Shown here: piece by piece, positions 7,862 to 15,607 of the stretch
Layout: every line of letters starts with the position of its first letter
How positions within the stretch are numbered: the first letter of the stretch is position 1
Assembly (NCBI RefSeq): GCF_902463975.1
Contig: NZ_CABQHJ010000011.1
Location: 3,378-67,377, forward strand
Reading direction: 5' to 3'
Length of the DNA: 64,000 nt
Origin: Phascolarctobacterium_A sp902463975
GTDB lineage: Bacteria; Bacillota; Negativicutes; Acidaminococcales; Acidaminococcaceae
Translations under genes and position numbers: made by a program
Notes under the pieces: model-generated
What the model saw: only the letters and a program-made list of their open reading frames with translations
What the model was told of the DNA's origin: nothing
Database searches by the model: none

Positions 7862-9032
7862 ATATGGTATTCACGGCGGTCAATACATGCCGGAAACTTT
7901 GATGAACGCAGTTTTGGAATTAGAGGCTGCATATGAAAAATTTAAAAACGATCCCGAATTTAAGGCTGAGCTGGCGCGTCTTTATCGCGAATATGCCAAC
8001 AGACCGTCCCTCCTGTATTACGCAGAGAAGATGACCAAGGATTTGGGTGGCTGCAAGATTTATTTGAAGCGCGAGGATCTGAACCACACCGGCGCCCACA
8101 AAATCAACAACGTATTGGGACAGATTCTGCTGGCGCAGAAGATGGGCAAAAAGCGTGTTATCGCTGAAACCGGCGCAGGCCAGCACGGTGTTGCGACTGC
8201 TACCGCAGCGGCGCTGATGAACATGGAATGCGTTGTGTACATGGGCAAGGAGGACTGCGAGCGTCAGGCGCTCAACGTGTTCCGCATGGAGCTTTTAGGT
8301 GCGAAGGTTGTGCCTGTAAGCAGCGGCACCGGTACCCTGAAGGATGCAGTAAACGAAGCGCTGCGCGTATGGACGGAACGCGTTGAGGATACCTACTATG
8401 TATTGGGCAGCGTTATGGGCCCGCATCCGTATCCGGAAATTGTGCGCGACTTCCAGAAGATCATCGGCGAGGAAATCAAGGCGCAGATGCTGGAAAAGGA
8501 AGGACGCCTGCCTGACGTGCTGGTAGCCTGCGTAGGCGGCGGCTCCAATGCTATGGGTATGTTCTATGACTTTATCGAGGACAAGGACGTGCGCTTAATC
8601 GGCGTAGAGGCTGCAGGCCTGGGCGTAGACAATCCCAAGAACGCTGCAACCATGGCAAACGGCAAGCTGGGCATCTTCCACGGTATGAAGAGCTACTTCC
8701 TGCAGGATGAATACGGTCAGATTGCTCCGGTTTATTCCATCTCCGCCGGTCTTGATTACCCCGGCATCGGCCCCGAGCATGCTTATCTGCACGACATCGG
8801 CCGTGCGGAATATGTTCCTGCTACCGATAAGGAGGCGGTTGACGCCTTCAACTATCTTTCCAAAACAGAAGGAATTATCCCCGCAATCGAAAGTGCCCAT
8901 GCCGTAGCCTACGCTATGAAGCTGGCGCCAACTCTGCCGAAGGATAAGATTATGGTTATAAATATTTCCGGCCGCGGTGATAAGGACGTTGCCGCAATCG
9001 CACGTTATATGGGAGTTGATTTACATGAATAG
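7848..9032 (+). CDS. trpB: Tryptophan synthase beta chain
   Basis: PLP enzyme joining indole and serine. The 394-residue length is that of the TrpB1 type that partners TrpA. The PLP lysine is Lys85 in HTGAHKIN, the phosphate-binding GGGSNAMG loop lies at about 229-236, and GRGDKD is near the end. GGAG precedes the ATG inside the trpF end. It overlaps trpA by 8 bases, so the two subunits of the synthase complex are probably made in step. Confidence 0.96.
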   Translation: MTKGRYGIHGGQYMPETLMNAVLELEAAYEKFKNDPEFKAELARLYREYANRPSLLYYAEKMTKDLGGCKIYLKREDLNHTGAHKINNVLGQILLAQKMGKKRVIAETGAGQHGVATATAAALMNMECVVYMGKEDCERQALNVFRMELLGAKVVPVSSGTGTLKDAVNEALRVWTERVEDTYYVLGSVMGPHPYPEIVRDFQKIIGEEIKAQMLEKEGRLPDVLVACVGGGSNAMGMFYDFIEDKDVRLIGVEAAGLGVDNPKNAATMANGKLGIFHGMKSYFLQDEYGQIAPVYSISAGLDYPGIGPEHAYLHDIGRAEYVPATDKEAVDAFNYLSKTEGIIPAIESAHAVAYAMKLAPTLPKDKIMVINISGRGDKDVAAIARYMGVDLHE

Positions 9033-9816
9033 AATACAAAAGGCATTTGACGAAAAGAAAAAGGTATTTATCGGCTTTGTGACCGCAGGCGATCCTAACC
9101 TTGCTGTAACCAAGGAGCTGGTGAGAGCCATGATTAAGGGCGGTGCAGGCTTAATTGAGTTCGGCATTCCCTTCTCCGACCCCGTGGCTGAGGGCGAGGT
9201 TATCCAAAAAGCAGATATGCGTGCGTTGGCTGCAGGCACCACTACCGATAAAATTTTTGACCTCGTAGCGGAGCTTCGCGAGGAAACACAGGTACCGCTG
9301 GTATTTTTGACCTACGCTAATCCGATTTATGCCTATGGTGCGGAAAAATTCTTCACCCGCTGCGAAGAATCAGGTGTAGACGGCGTCATCATACCGGATA
9401 TCCCGTACGAGGAGCGCGAGGAGATGCGTCCGTTCAGCGAACCGCATCACGTTGCCTTGGTGCCGCTGATTGCGCCTACCTCCAAGGACCGCATCCAAAA
9501 AATCGCCGCTATTGCCCAAGGCTATGTATATGTAGTTTCTTCCTTAGGCGTTACCGGCGTGCGCAGCAACATTACTACCGATATCGACGGCATTGTCGCA
9601 GAGGTGCGCAAGGCTACCGATATTCCGGTGGCTGTAGGCTTCGGTATCGCTACTCCGGAGCAGGCTTATAAGATGGCCAGGGCCAGCGACGGCGCTATTG
9701 TCGGCAGTGCGATTGAAAAAATCGTGGCACAATACGGCGTTGATTCTCCCGAGCACGTTTACGAATACGTCAAGAGTATGTCCGAAGCAGTTGCGCAAGC
9801 AGCTGCGGAGGCTTAA
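9025..9816 (+). CDS. trpA: Tryptophan synthase alpha chain
   Basis: Cleaves indole-3-glycerol phosphate and channels indole to TrpB. 263 residues. Catalytic Glu45 is in LIEFGIPFSDP. The position of the second acidic residue (Asp60 in the enteric enzyme, LADG) is Glu here (VAEG, Glu56), an acidic substitution that I believe also occurs in other Firmicutes. The phosphate-binding loops GVTGVR and VGFGI are present. The start is ATG 9025 behind GGGAG; a longer frame from 8977 lies wholly inside trpB and is not credible. It is the last gene of the operon, followed by a terminator. Confidence 0.94.
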   Translation: MNRIQKAFDEKKKVFIGFVTAGDPNLAVTKELVRAMIKGGAGLIEFGIPFSDPVAEGEVIQKADMRALAAGTTTDKIFDLVAELREETQVPLVFLTYANPIYAYGAEKFFTRCEESGVDGVIIPDIPYEEREEMRPFSEPHHVALVPLIAPTSKDRIQKIAAIAQGYVYVVSSLGVTGVRSNITTDIDGIVAEVRKATDIPVAVGFGIATPEQAYKMARASDGAIVGSAIEKIVAQYGVDSPEHVYEYVKSMSEAVAQAAAEA

Positions 9817-9839
9817 TTACAAAAGTTTGGGCACAAAAA

Positions 9840-9883
9840 AACTCCGTTCCTTACTGCACAGGCAGCAGGGAGCGGAGTTTTTC
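9840..9883. terminator. Shared bidirectional terminator, trpA / EF-hand-like gene
   Basis: ACTCCG (9841-9846) pairs with CGGAGT (9873-9878), with inner CC/GG pairing. An A tract on the left and a T tract on the right let it serve both trpA and the convergent gene at 9892-10266. Confidence 0.85.
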
Positions 9884-9891
9884 GTTTTAAA

Positions 9892-10266
9892 TTATTGCAG
9901 CGGCATGGGCTCAGCGCCACCGTTTACTGCGTCCGGCTGTTCAAAAATGAAGGCAGGGGACGGATAGTAGAATTTGCAGTGCTGGAAGTTGATAACTTCG
10001 GTGGAGAAGCGTTTCAGCAGAGCATAGGAAGCGCGCTCTTCGAAATCAATCAGGTTGTCCTTGTTGATATCAGCGTCTTTAACGATTACCAGCAGATAAG
10101 CCGGTACTTCCGGTGCATCTTCAGGAACCTGGCTGCGGTCGAGAGGAATGTTCGGAATGATTTCCAAATCGCCGATAGGCTGTTGGTTTTCATTGTACAG
10201 CATAGCATGATAAACATTTTCGTACAGGGTACGTGCAAGTCTTAAAGAATAAGCTCCAGAACTCAT
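9892..10266 (-). CDS. Small protein with a single EF-hand-like calcium loop, unknown function
   Basis: A 124-residue protein with no signal peptide. Residues 66-77, DINKDNLIDFEE, fit the 12-residue EF-hand loop: D1, N3, D5, N6, I8, D9, E12. The flanks (PAYLLVIVKDA before, RASYALLKRFS after) could be the two helices or a strand-helix pair. I do not recognise the family. Start: ATG at 10266 with AAGGAG ending 8 bases upstream; the GTG at 10275 overlaps that site. It has its own promoter at 10341-10369 and is monocistronic and convergent with trp. A role in calcium binding is inference from the loop alone. Confidence 0.8.
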   Translation of the reverse strand: MSSGAYSLRLARTLYENVYHAMLYNENQQPIGDLEIIPNIPLDRSQVPEDAPEVPAYLLVIVKDADINKDNLIDFEERASYALLKRFSTEVINFQHCKFYYPSPAFIFEQPDAVNGGAEPMPLQ

Positions 10267-10340
10267 ATTATTCACTCCTTAAAAAGTTGTTTTTGATGAC
10301 TCTCGCTTTATCGAAAAAAAGCAATAAACATAACGCTATT

Positions 10341-10369
10341 ATTGTAACATAGATTACGGAAATAAGCAA
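10341..10369 (-). promoter_or_regulatory. Promoter of the EF-hand-like gene
   Basis: Reading the minus strand: TTGCTT (10364-10369), 17-base spacer, TACAAT (10341-10346) with an extended TG motif two bases before it. Confidence 0.65.
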
Positions 10370-10529
10370 AATGAATCTATAATGAAATGATTTCACAACG
10401 ATTTATGCAGAAAAGTTGTATTAATAATCAAAAAACAGGCGGAATTTTTCACGTAGTCTGCATTTTTATTCCAATGTATTCTGTATACATGACGTTTTTA
10501 TGAATTTTTTAGCAGGAATTTACGCAATG

Positions 10530-10558
10530 TTGACGAATAACAAAAATAACAATATGTT
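10530..10558 (+). promoter_or_regulatory. Candidate promoter of the TAXI TRAP operon
   Basis: TTGACG (10530-10535), 17-base spacer, TATGTT (10553-10558). A TATATT at 10591-10596 is an alternative -10 but has no partner -35. The rest of 10370-10613 is AT-rich and shows no gene. A strong AAAGGAGGGG ribosome site precedes the ATG at 10614. Confidence 0.45.
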
Positions 10559-10613
10559 GCTGCATGAAATTTGTTATCTTAGCACATATGTATATTAAAG
10601 GAGGGGAACTCTT

Positions 10614-11585
10614 ATGAAAAAACTCTTGGCTTTTTTACTTGGTATCATGGTGATGGCTACTATGATTGCCGGCTGCGGTGGTGGAGACAAAAAAGATGAT
10701 AAAAAACCTGCTGCACAAAAATTCATTAACATTGCTACCGGTGGTACCTCCGGTACCTACTTCCCGTTAGGCGGTGCTCTTGCTGATATCCTGAATAAAA
10801 ATATTCCGGGTACCAATGCTTCCGCACAATCTACCGGCGCTTCTGTAGCTAACGTAAACCTGCTCAGCCAAGGCAAGGTTGAAATCGCATTCATTCAAAA
10901 TGATATTGCTTACTATGCTGCCAATGGCACTGAAATGTTCAAAGGCAAACAGGTTGCCGGCCTGCAAGGTCTCGCAACTCTGTATCCGGAAACTGTACAG
11001 ATTGTAACTTTGAAAAAATCCGGTATCAAATCTGTTGCTGATTTCAAAGGCAAACGCATCGCTGTAGGTGCTGCAGGCTCCGGTACTGAAGCAAATGCTC
11101 GCCAGATCATGGAAGCATATGGCATTAAATATGATGATATTAAAGTTCAATACCTGTCCTTCGGTGAAGCTGCAAGTGCTTTGAAAGACGGCAACGTTGA
11201 TGCTGCTTTCGTAACCGCAGGCCATCCGACCGCTGCTATTCAGGATATCGCAACTCAGAACGACGTTGTACTGGTTCCGGTTGACGCTGACAAGGCTGAC
11301 GCTCTGATCAAACAATATCCGTTCTACACCAAGCTGGTTATCAAAGCTGGTACTTATCCGAAGCAGGATGCTGACGTTACTGCAGTAGCAGTAAAATGCA
11401 TGCTGGCAGTAACTGATAAAATGGATGCAGATACCGCTTATGCAATTGCTAAAGCTCTGTACGGCAACCTTGACCGTATGAAATCTGCTCACTCCGCAGC
11501 AAATGCTATCAGCAAAGATACTGCTAAAGACGGCATGTCCATTAAGCTGAACCCGGGTGCTGAAAAATTCTTTAACGAAAAATAA
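10614..11585 (+). CDS. TAXI family TRAP transporter substrate-binding lipoprotein
   Basis: A 323-residue extracytoplasmic receptor. The lipoprotein signal peptide ends in the lipobox IAGC (Cys21). The body matches the TAXI/NMT1-like fold: FINIATGGTSGTYFPLGGALADIL, then GSGTEANARQI and AAFVTAGHPT. It delivers solute, probably a dicarboxylate or amino-acid-like anion, to the fused permease at 12169; the ligand cannot be read from sequence. The gene is followed within 25 bases by a strong terminator hairpin, which should leave the receptor better expressed than the permease. Confidence 0.93.
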   Translation: MKKLLAFLLGIMVMATMIAGCGGGDKKDDKKPAAQKFINIATGGTSGTYFPLGGALADILNKNIPGTNASAQSTGASVANVNLLSQGKVEIAFIQNDIAYYAANGTEMFKGKQVAGLQGLATLYPETVQIVTLKKSGIKSVADFKGKRIAVGAAGSGTEANARQIMEAYGIKYDDIKVQYLSFGEAASALKDGNVDAAFVTAGHPTAAIQDIATQNDVVLVPVDADKADALIKQYPFYTKLVIKAGTYPKQDADVTAVAVKCMLAVTDKMDADTAYAIAKALYGNLDRMKSAHSAANAISKDTAKDGMSIKLNPGAEKFFNEK

Positions 11586-11594
11586 GGATTTTAA

Positions 11595-12134
11595 ATGATG
11601 CCGAACTTCAAAGACCGGAAACCGGCGTTTGCCGGTGGCCGGTCTTTTTTCCCAGTAAAGAATTTAGTAATTATTGTAAGCGTTGTTTTAATGCTTTTGG
11701 GGTGGTATAGTACGCGCCTGGTGGTGGCGATTATACCTGAGGGAGCTTCGGGAGCTGTTACTTTTGCCACAGCGGCAGGTGATGAATGGTACATCAGCCT
11801 GACGCATTCGGTGGAAAAAACTGCCTGGAATGATTATTTCAGGGTTAACGGCGCAAATAACATGACCATGACGCACACCCGCTTTTCCTCGCTGGGCTGG
11901 GGCTATCCGTATTCCGCTGCCGACGGCAAGCTGACGCAGACTGCCGACGGTAAGTTTGATATGGAGATGAACCGTCCCTATAAGGAGGTTGCCCTGCGTA
12001 TATCCGAGCAGGCAATGCCGCATATTGTCCACGGCGGCGACAACTACGACCTGATTGCTATGTACGGGCAGGGGACTGCGGTAACAGTGAAGGTCATGTA
12101 TCGATATCAGTACTGGTTGGAACGGTACTTATAG
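11595..12134 (+). CDS. DUF1850 family protein, TAXI TRAP accessory
   Basis: A 179-residue protein with one N-terminal membrane segment (about 23-46, VIIVSVVLMLLGW) and a DUF1850 body (WYISLTHSVEKTAWNDYF, RFSSLGWGYP, MPHIVHGGDNYDLI). DUF1850 proteins are typically coded between TAXI receptors and their fused permeases, exactly as here; their role is not established. The only start with a plausible ribosome site (AAGGA) is ATG 11595/11598, which means the strong terminator at 11611-11650 is translated. No good start exists between the hairpin and the membrane segment except a weak ATG at 11691. Confidence 0.85.
   Translation: MMPNFKDRKPAFAGGRSFFPVKNLVIIVSVVLMLLGWYSTRLVVAIIPEGASGAVTFATAAGDEWYISLTHSVEKTAWNDYFRVNGANNMTMTHTRFSSLGWGYPYSAADGKLTQTADGKFDMEMNRPYKEVALRISEQAMPHIVHGGDNYDLIAMYGQGTAVTVKVMYRYQYWLERYL
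11611..11650 (+). terminator. Terminator/attenuator between TAXI receptor and permease genes
   Basis: AAGACCGG (11611-11618) pairs with CCGGTCTT (11639-11646), with an inner stem ACCGGC/GCCGGT, loop GTTT, then a T run. It lies inside the 5' coding part of the next reading frame. Confidence 0.85.
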
Positions 12135-12168
12135 GTTTTATTATATTAAATGAGAGGAGCTGATACCC

Positions 12169-14124
12169 ATGTCTGAAAAAGAAAAGAAAGTAAGAGAGCT
12201 TTCAGCAGAAGAGGTATTGCAAAAATTTGACAAGGAATCAGACAAGCGTGAGCTTACAGGTGTGTGGGGGAAAATTATTTCCGCAATCTGTATTCTGTTT
12301 GCACTTTTCCAATTATATACAGCCACCTTTGGTGTGCTGGACGCGCATCTGCAGCGCGCTATTCACTTAGCCTTCGGCTTTTTATTGATTTTCCTGCTGT
12401 ATCCCAGCAGACATTCCTGGTCCCGCAGCAAGATGCATCCCTTTGATGCTTTTCTGGCACTGCTCAGCGCAGGTACTGCCATGTATCTGGTTGTGAACTA
12501 TCAGGAGCTGGTGCTGCGTGCCGGCATGAATACGGAAACAGACTTCATCGTCGGCCTTATCGGTACGATTATGGTTTTTGAAGCAGCGCGCCGCGTAGTA
12601 GGCTGGCCGATGATTATCGTTGCCTTCTGCTTCATGCTGTACGCCTTCTTCGGTCCTTATATTCCCGGTATTCTGGCGCATCGCGGCGTTGGCGTGCAGG
12701 AAATGTTTGACCATCTGTTCTTCACTACCGAGGGTATTTTCGGTACGCCTATGGGTGTATCTTCTACCTTTATTTATCTGTTCATCCTCTTTGGTGCTTA
12801 CTTGGAAACCACCGGCCTCGGCAAATTCTTCATTGATATTGCCAACGCTATCGCAGGCTGGGCAGCAGGTGGACCGGCGAAGGTTGCCGTACTGTCCTCC
12901 GGCCTCATGGGTACTGTTTCCGGCAGCTCCGTTGGTAATGTTGCCGGCACCGGCGCTTTCACAATCCCGATGATGAAAAAGCTTGGCTATCGTCCGGCAT
13001 TTGCAGGCGCTGTTGAGGCCGCTGCTTCTACCGGCGGTCAGCTGATGCCTCCTGTTATGGGCGCTGCTGCCTTCCTGATGGCAGAGTTTGTAGGCGTTCC
13101 GTACTTTGATGTTGTTAAGGCTGCCGTTATCCCGGCAATGCTGTACTACATCGGCGTATGGCTGGGCGTTCACTACGAAGCTAAAAAGTTCGGCCTGAAG
13201 GGCACTCCGCGTGACCAGCTGCCGAAATTCAAGGAGCTGTTCATGGAAAAAGGCCATCTGGCTATTCCATTAATCGTTATCGTTTACCTGCTGGTAAGCG
13301 GTTATACTCCTATGCGTGCTGCTTTGGCAGCCATCGTGCTGACCATCGTTTGCGCCTGCCTGCGTAAATCCACCCGCATCGGCTTCAAGCAAATCGTCCA
13401 AGGTCTGATTGACGGCTCCAAGGGCGTGCTTGGCGTACTGATTGCCTGTGCAACCGCAGGTATCATTATTGGCGTTGTTACCAAAACCGGCGTTGGCCTG
13501 AAGATTGCCACTGCTCTGCTGGACTTGGCAGGCGGTAATCTGCTGCCGGCAATGTTCTTCACCATGATCACTTCTCTGATTCTTGGCATGGGCGTGCCGA
13601 CAACTGCTAACTACGTAATTACTTCTACCATTGCAGCGCCTGCTTTGGTGCAGATGAATGTACCGGTTCTGGCAGCGCATATGTTCGCGTTCTACTTCGG
13701 TATCGTTGCCGACGTTACACCGCCTGTTGCCTTGGCTGCTTATGCCGGCGCTGGTATTGCCGGTGCTAACCCGATGCGTACCGGCGTTATCGCTGCTAAG
13801 CTGGCGATTGCTGCGTTCATCGTTCCGTATATCTTCGTACTGGCACCTGAGCTGCTGATGATCAACGCAACTCCGTTTACCATCTGCTACAGCGCCTTCA
13901 CCGCGATTGTTGGTATGTGGGGCGCTTCCATGGCGATGATCGGCTTCTGCAACAATCTGCTGAATATTCCGCAGCGTATTCTGTTCCTCGTTGGCGGTAT
14001 CTGCATGATTATCCCTGGCGTATTCACTGACGGTATCGGTGTTGCGCTTGTGGCTGTTGCCTATGTATGGCAGCGCATGAACAAGGTTAAGGGTGCAATT
14101 CAGCAAGATAGTGAAGACCTGTAA
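12169..14124 (+). CDS. TRAP transporter fused permease subunit (DctQM-type, TAXI)
   Basis: A 651-residue multi-spanning inner-membrane protein joining the small and large TRAP permease parts. Sodium-coupled uptake of the solute bound by the receptor at 10614 is the expected function. The large-subunit signatures include GLMGTVSGSSVGNVAGTGAFTIP, ASTGGQLMPPVMGAAAFLMAE and GMGVPTTANYV. The first 35 residues are charged and cytoplasmic. GAGAGGAGC precedes the start. It is the last gene of the three-gene TAXI operon and is followed by a terminator. Confidence 0.94.
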   Translation: MSEKEKKVRELSAEEVLQKFDKESDKRELTGVWGKIISAICILFALFQLYTATFGVLDAHLQRAIHLAFGFLLIFLLYPSRHSWSRSKMHPFDAFLALLSAGTAMYLVVNYQELVLRAGMNTETDFIVGLIGTIMVFEAARRVVGWPMIIVAFCFMLYAFFGPYIPGILAHRGVGVQEMFDHLFFTTEGIFGTPMGVSSTFIYLFILFGAYLETTGLGKFFIDIANAIAGWAAGGPAKVAVLSSGLMGTVSGSSVGNVAGTGAFTIPMMKKLGYRPAFAGAVEAAASTGGQLMPPVMGAAAFLMAEFVGVPYFDVVKAAVIPAMLYYIGVWLGVHYEAKKFGLKGTPRDQLPKFKELFMEKGHLAIPLIVIVYLLVSGYTPMRAALAAIVLTIVCACLRKSTRIGFKQIVQGLIDGSKGVLGVLIACATAGIIIGVVTKTGVGLKIATALLDLAGGNLLPAMFFTMITSLILGMGVPTTANYVITSTIAAPALVQMNVPVLAAHMFAFYFGIVADVTPPVALAAYAGAGIAGANPMRTGVIAAKLAIAAFIVPYIFVLAPELLMINATPFTICYSAFTAIVGMWGASMAMIGFCNNLLNIPQRILFLVGGICMIIPGVFTDGIGVALVAVAYVWQRMNKVKGAIQQDSEDL

Positions 14125-14138
14125 ACCGAAAATTTCAT

Positions 14139-14178
14139 AGTCCTGCGTGCATTTTAGATGCTGCGCAGGACTTTTTTA
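14139..14178 (+). terminator. Terminator of the TAXI TRAP operon
   Basis: AGTCCTGCG (14139-14147) pairs with CGCAGGACT (14164-14172), followed by TTTTTT. Confidence 0.9.
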
Positions 14179-14413
14179 TTGATTAACATTGTTTATTTTC
14201 CTTTTTATGTTTTCTGAAATAATCCTAAGGCTTTTCAACTTTTTACCGCAACCATAAGCCTTGACGGCAGTGCTTAGCCTTTGCCTCAAATTTAAATAAC
14301 TTAAGATTTTACGCAAATGAAAAGACCTGAGGTCCGCAAGAATCCGGACTTCAGGTCCTTTTTTGTATAAAATCGCAAGCCTCAAGAGAGCCTATCTTGG
14401 GGCATTCTTCGAA
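14179..14413. other. Decayed intergenic stretch with a bidirectional hairpin
   Basis: It holds a 13-bp hairpin: GACCTGA/TCAGGTC (14324-14330, 14351-14357) extended by GGTCCG/CGGACT, with an A tract on the left and a T run on the right. This can end minus-strand transcripts of the Rpn remnant and plus-strand readthrough. A 69-codon minus-strand frame (14176-14385) runs through the hairpin, has no ribosome site and no recognisable domain; I do not call it a gene. Confidence 0.5.
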
Positions 14414-14779
14414 TCAGGCTTGGTCAGCTTTTAAGGCTTCAACCTGCTCAATAGGCAGAGAAGTAAGCTCAGCAATATTTTCGAGAGAATAGCATCCCTT
14501 GGCTAACATGCGTTTAGCAGTAGCGAGTTTCTCTTTAGCTTCACCTTTGGCAATACCCACAGCTTCGCTCTCACGTCGTTCATCTAATAAACGTGCTTCC
14601 ATAAGCATAAATTCTCGACTCACTTTCGTATCGAGTTTCAGATAGCAGATTTCATCGTCAATCTGCTTGGTGAAATCAGTAGTTACAATGTGGTTGTTTA
14701 CATAATCATAAAAGCTCTTGATGTCCTTAGAGATATCGCCATGCGTACCTTTGGTGTTCAAAAAAGATTTAATGACGAG
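14414..14779 (-). pseudogene. Rpn family (PD-(D/E)XK nuclease/transposase) C-terminal remnant
   Basis: About 120 codons. FLNTKGTHGDISKDIKSFYDYV, split by me as FLNTKGTHGD and IKSFYDYV, matches the region after the nuclease domain of Rpn recombination-promoting nucleases, and the tail (AVGIAKGEAKEKLATAKRML) is the usual charged helix. The PD-(D/E)XK nuclease domain is missing: the frame is closed by a stop just upstream (TAG, 14780-14782) and only a TTG at 14761 could start translation, without a ribosome site. A full-length member would be roughly 280-300 residues. It is a truncated mobile-element-like relic. Confidence 0.7.
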
Positions 14780-14787
14780 CTATATTG

Positions 14788-15315
14788 TTAAAAATAGTGT
14801 TTGTAGTATTGTTTAAAAGCACAGCTTGCAACAAATGCAATATTGGTGTTGTATTTGATTTTCTGAGAGTAAAGAGGAGTTCCGGTTCCTGCAAATTCAC
14901 CATTGAACTTATAATATTTTACTGTTTCATCCGAATAACTCATGCCGCAATCTTTTTCCAATTCGGTCAAAAGCATATTATTTTGTTCAGAAAAAGATCT
15001 TTTAGAGTTTTCTTCTACTATTTTGTTTAGTAAAGATAAGGTACTGCGGTTATCGTCATAATTAAAAAAACGAGTGCTTTCAGCAATAGCAACCGTGTCA
15101 TATAATACACTATAAACTTTTGCTTGTAATGTATAGTAAGGAGGACTGTTACGAAGTGATTTTATTGAATTGAGTTCAAGATAAATTGTTCCTGAAGGTG
15201 CTTCAATTATCTTTTCATATTGTTCAGGGTTGGATTGTAGTTCTTCCAATGAGATTGCCGAACATGATAATGGGATTAAGAACAGCATAAATAATATTGT
15301 TATCATTCGTTTCAT
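14788..15315 (-). CDS. Secreted hypothetical protein
   Basis: A 175-residue protein with a clear signal peptide (MKRMITILFMLFLIPLSCSA), probably exported to the periplasm; the cysteine near the cut site is not a good lipobox. The mature part (EAPSGTIYLELNSIKSL, YYTLQAKVYSV, YYKFNGEFAG) alternates strands and resembles the small surface/periplasmic proteins of Negativicutes that read a stress or environment cue, but I do not recognise a named family. GGGGGC precedes the ATG. It is AT-rich and next to a nuclease relic, so it may be an accessory gene. No partner gene is evident. Confidence 0.75.
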   Translation of the reverse strand: MKRMITILFMLFLIPLSCSAISLEELQSNPEQYEKIIEAPSGTIYLELNSIKSLRNSPPYYTLQAKVYSVLYDTVAIAESTRFFNYDDNRSTLSLLNKIVEENSKRSFSEQNNMLLTELEKDCGMSYSDETVKYYKFNGEFAGTGTPLYSQKIKYNTNIAFVASCAFKQYYKHYF

Positions 15316-15486
15316 TTTGAAAGCCCCCTTTGTTTTTTTTTATTACATTTCTAATTATATTATAGCATAGAAAAGAGTTAAAACAAACTGATTGGTGAGA
15401 ACCCGGCTTGTTTTTATATGAAAAAAATTTTCTCGCAAAATCATCCGTTTGGCAACAAACTTTTCACAAAAAATATGTATCACTAT

Positions 15487-15515
15487 TTGTCAATAGCCCA
15501 TATTTAGTGTATAAT
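15487..15515 (+). promoter_or_regulatory. Promoter of the RNase J gene
   Basis: TTGTCA (15487-15492), 17-base spacer, TATAAT (15510-15515). It leaves a leader of roughly 85 bases before the TTG start. Confidence 0.65.
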
Positions 15516-15607
15516 AAAGTAGAGAGTATGTGTGCGGACACAGTATCAAATTCAATTTCTACATTTGTACGGAAGAATGTAAAATAAAAAATGGAGGTGT
15601 ATTTTTT

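Noticed and set aside
8977..9024. Upstream extension of trpA
   Set aside because: It lies inside trpB; ATG 9025 has the ribosome site.
14176..14385. 69-codon minus-strand frame
   Set aside because: No ribosome site, no domain, and it reads through a bidirectional hairpin; left as an unassigned stretch.
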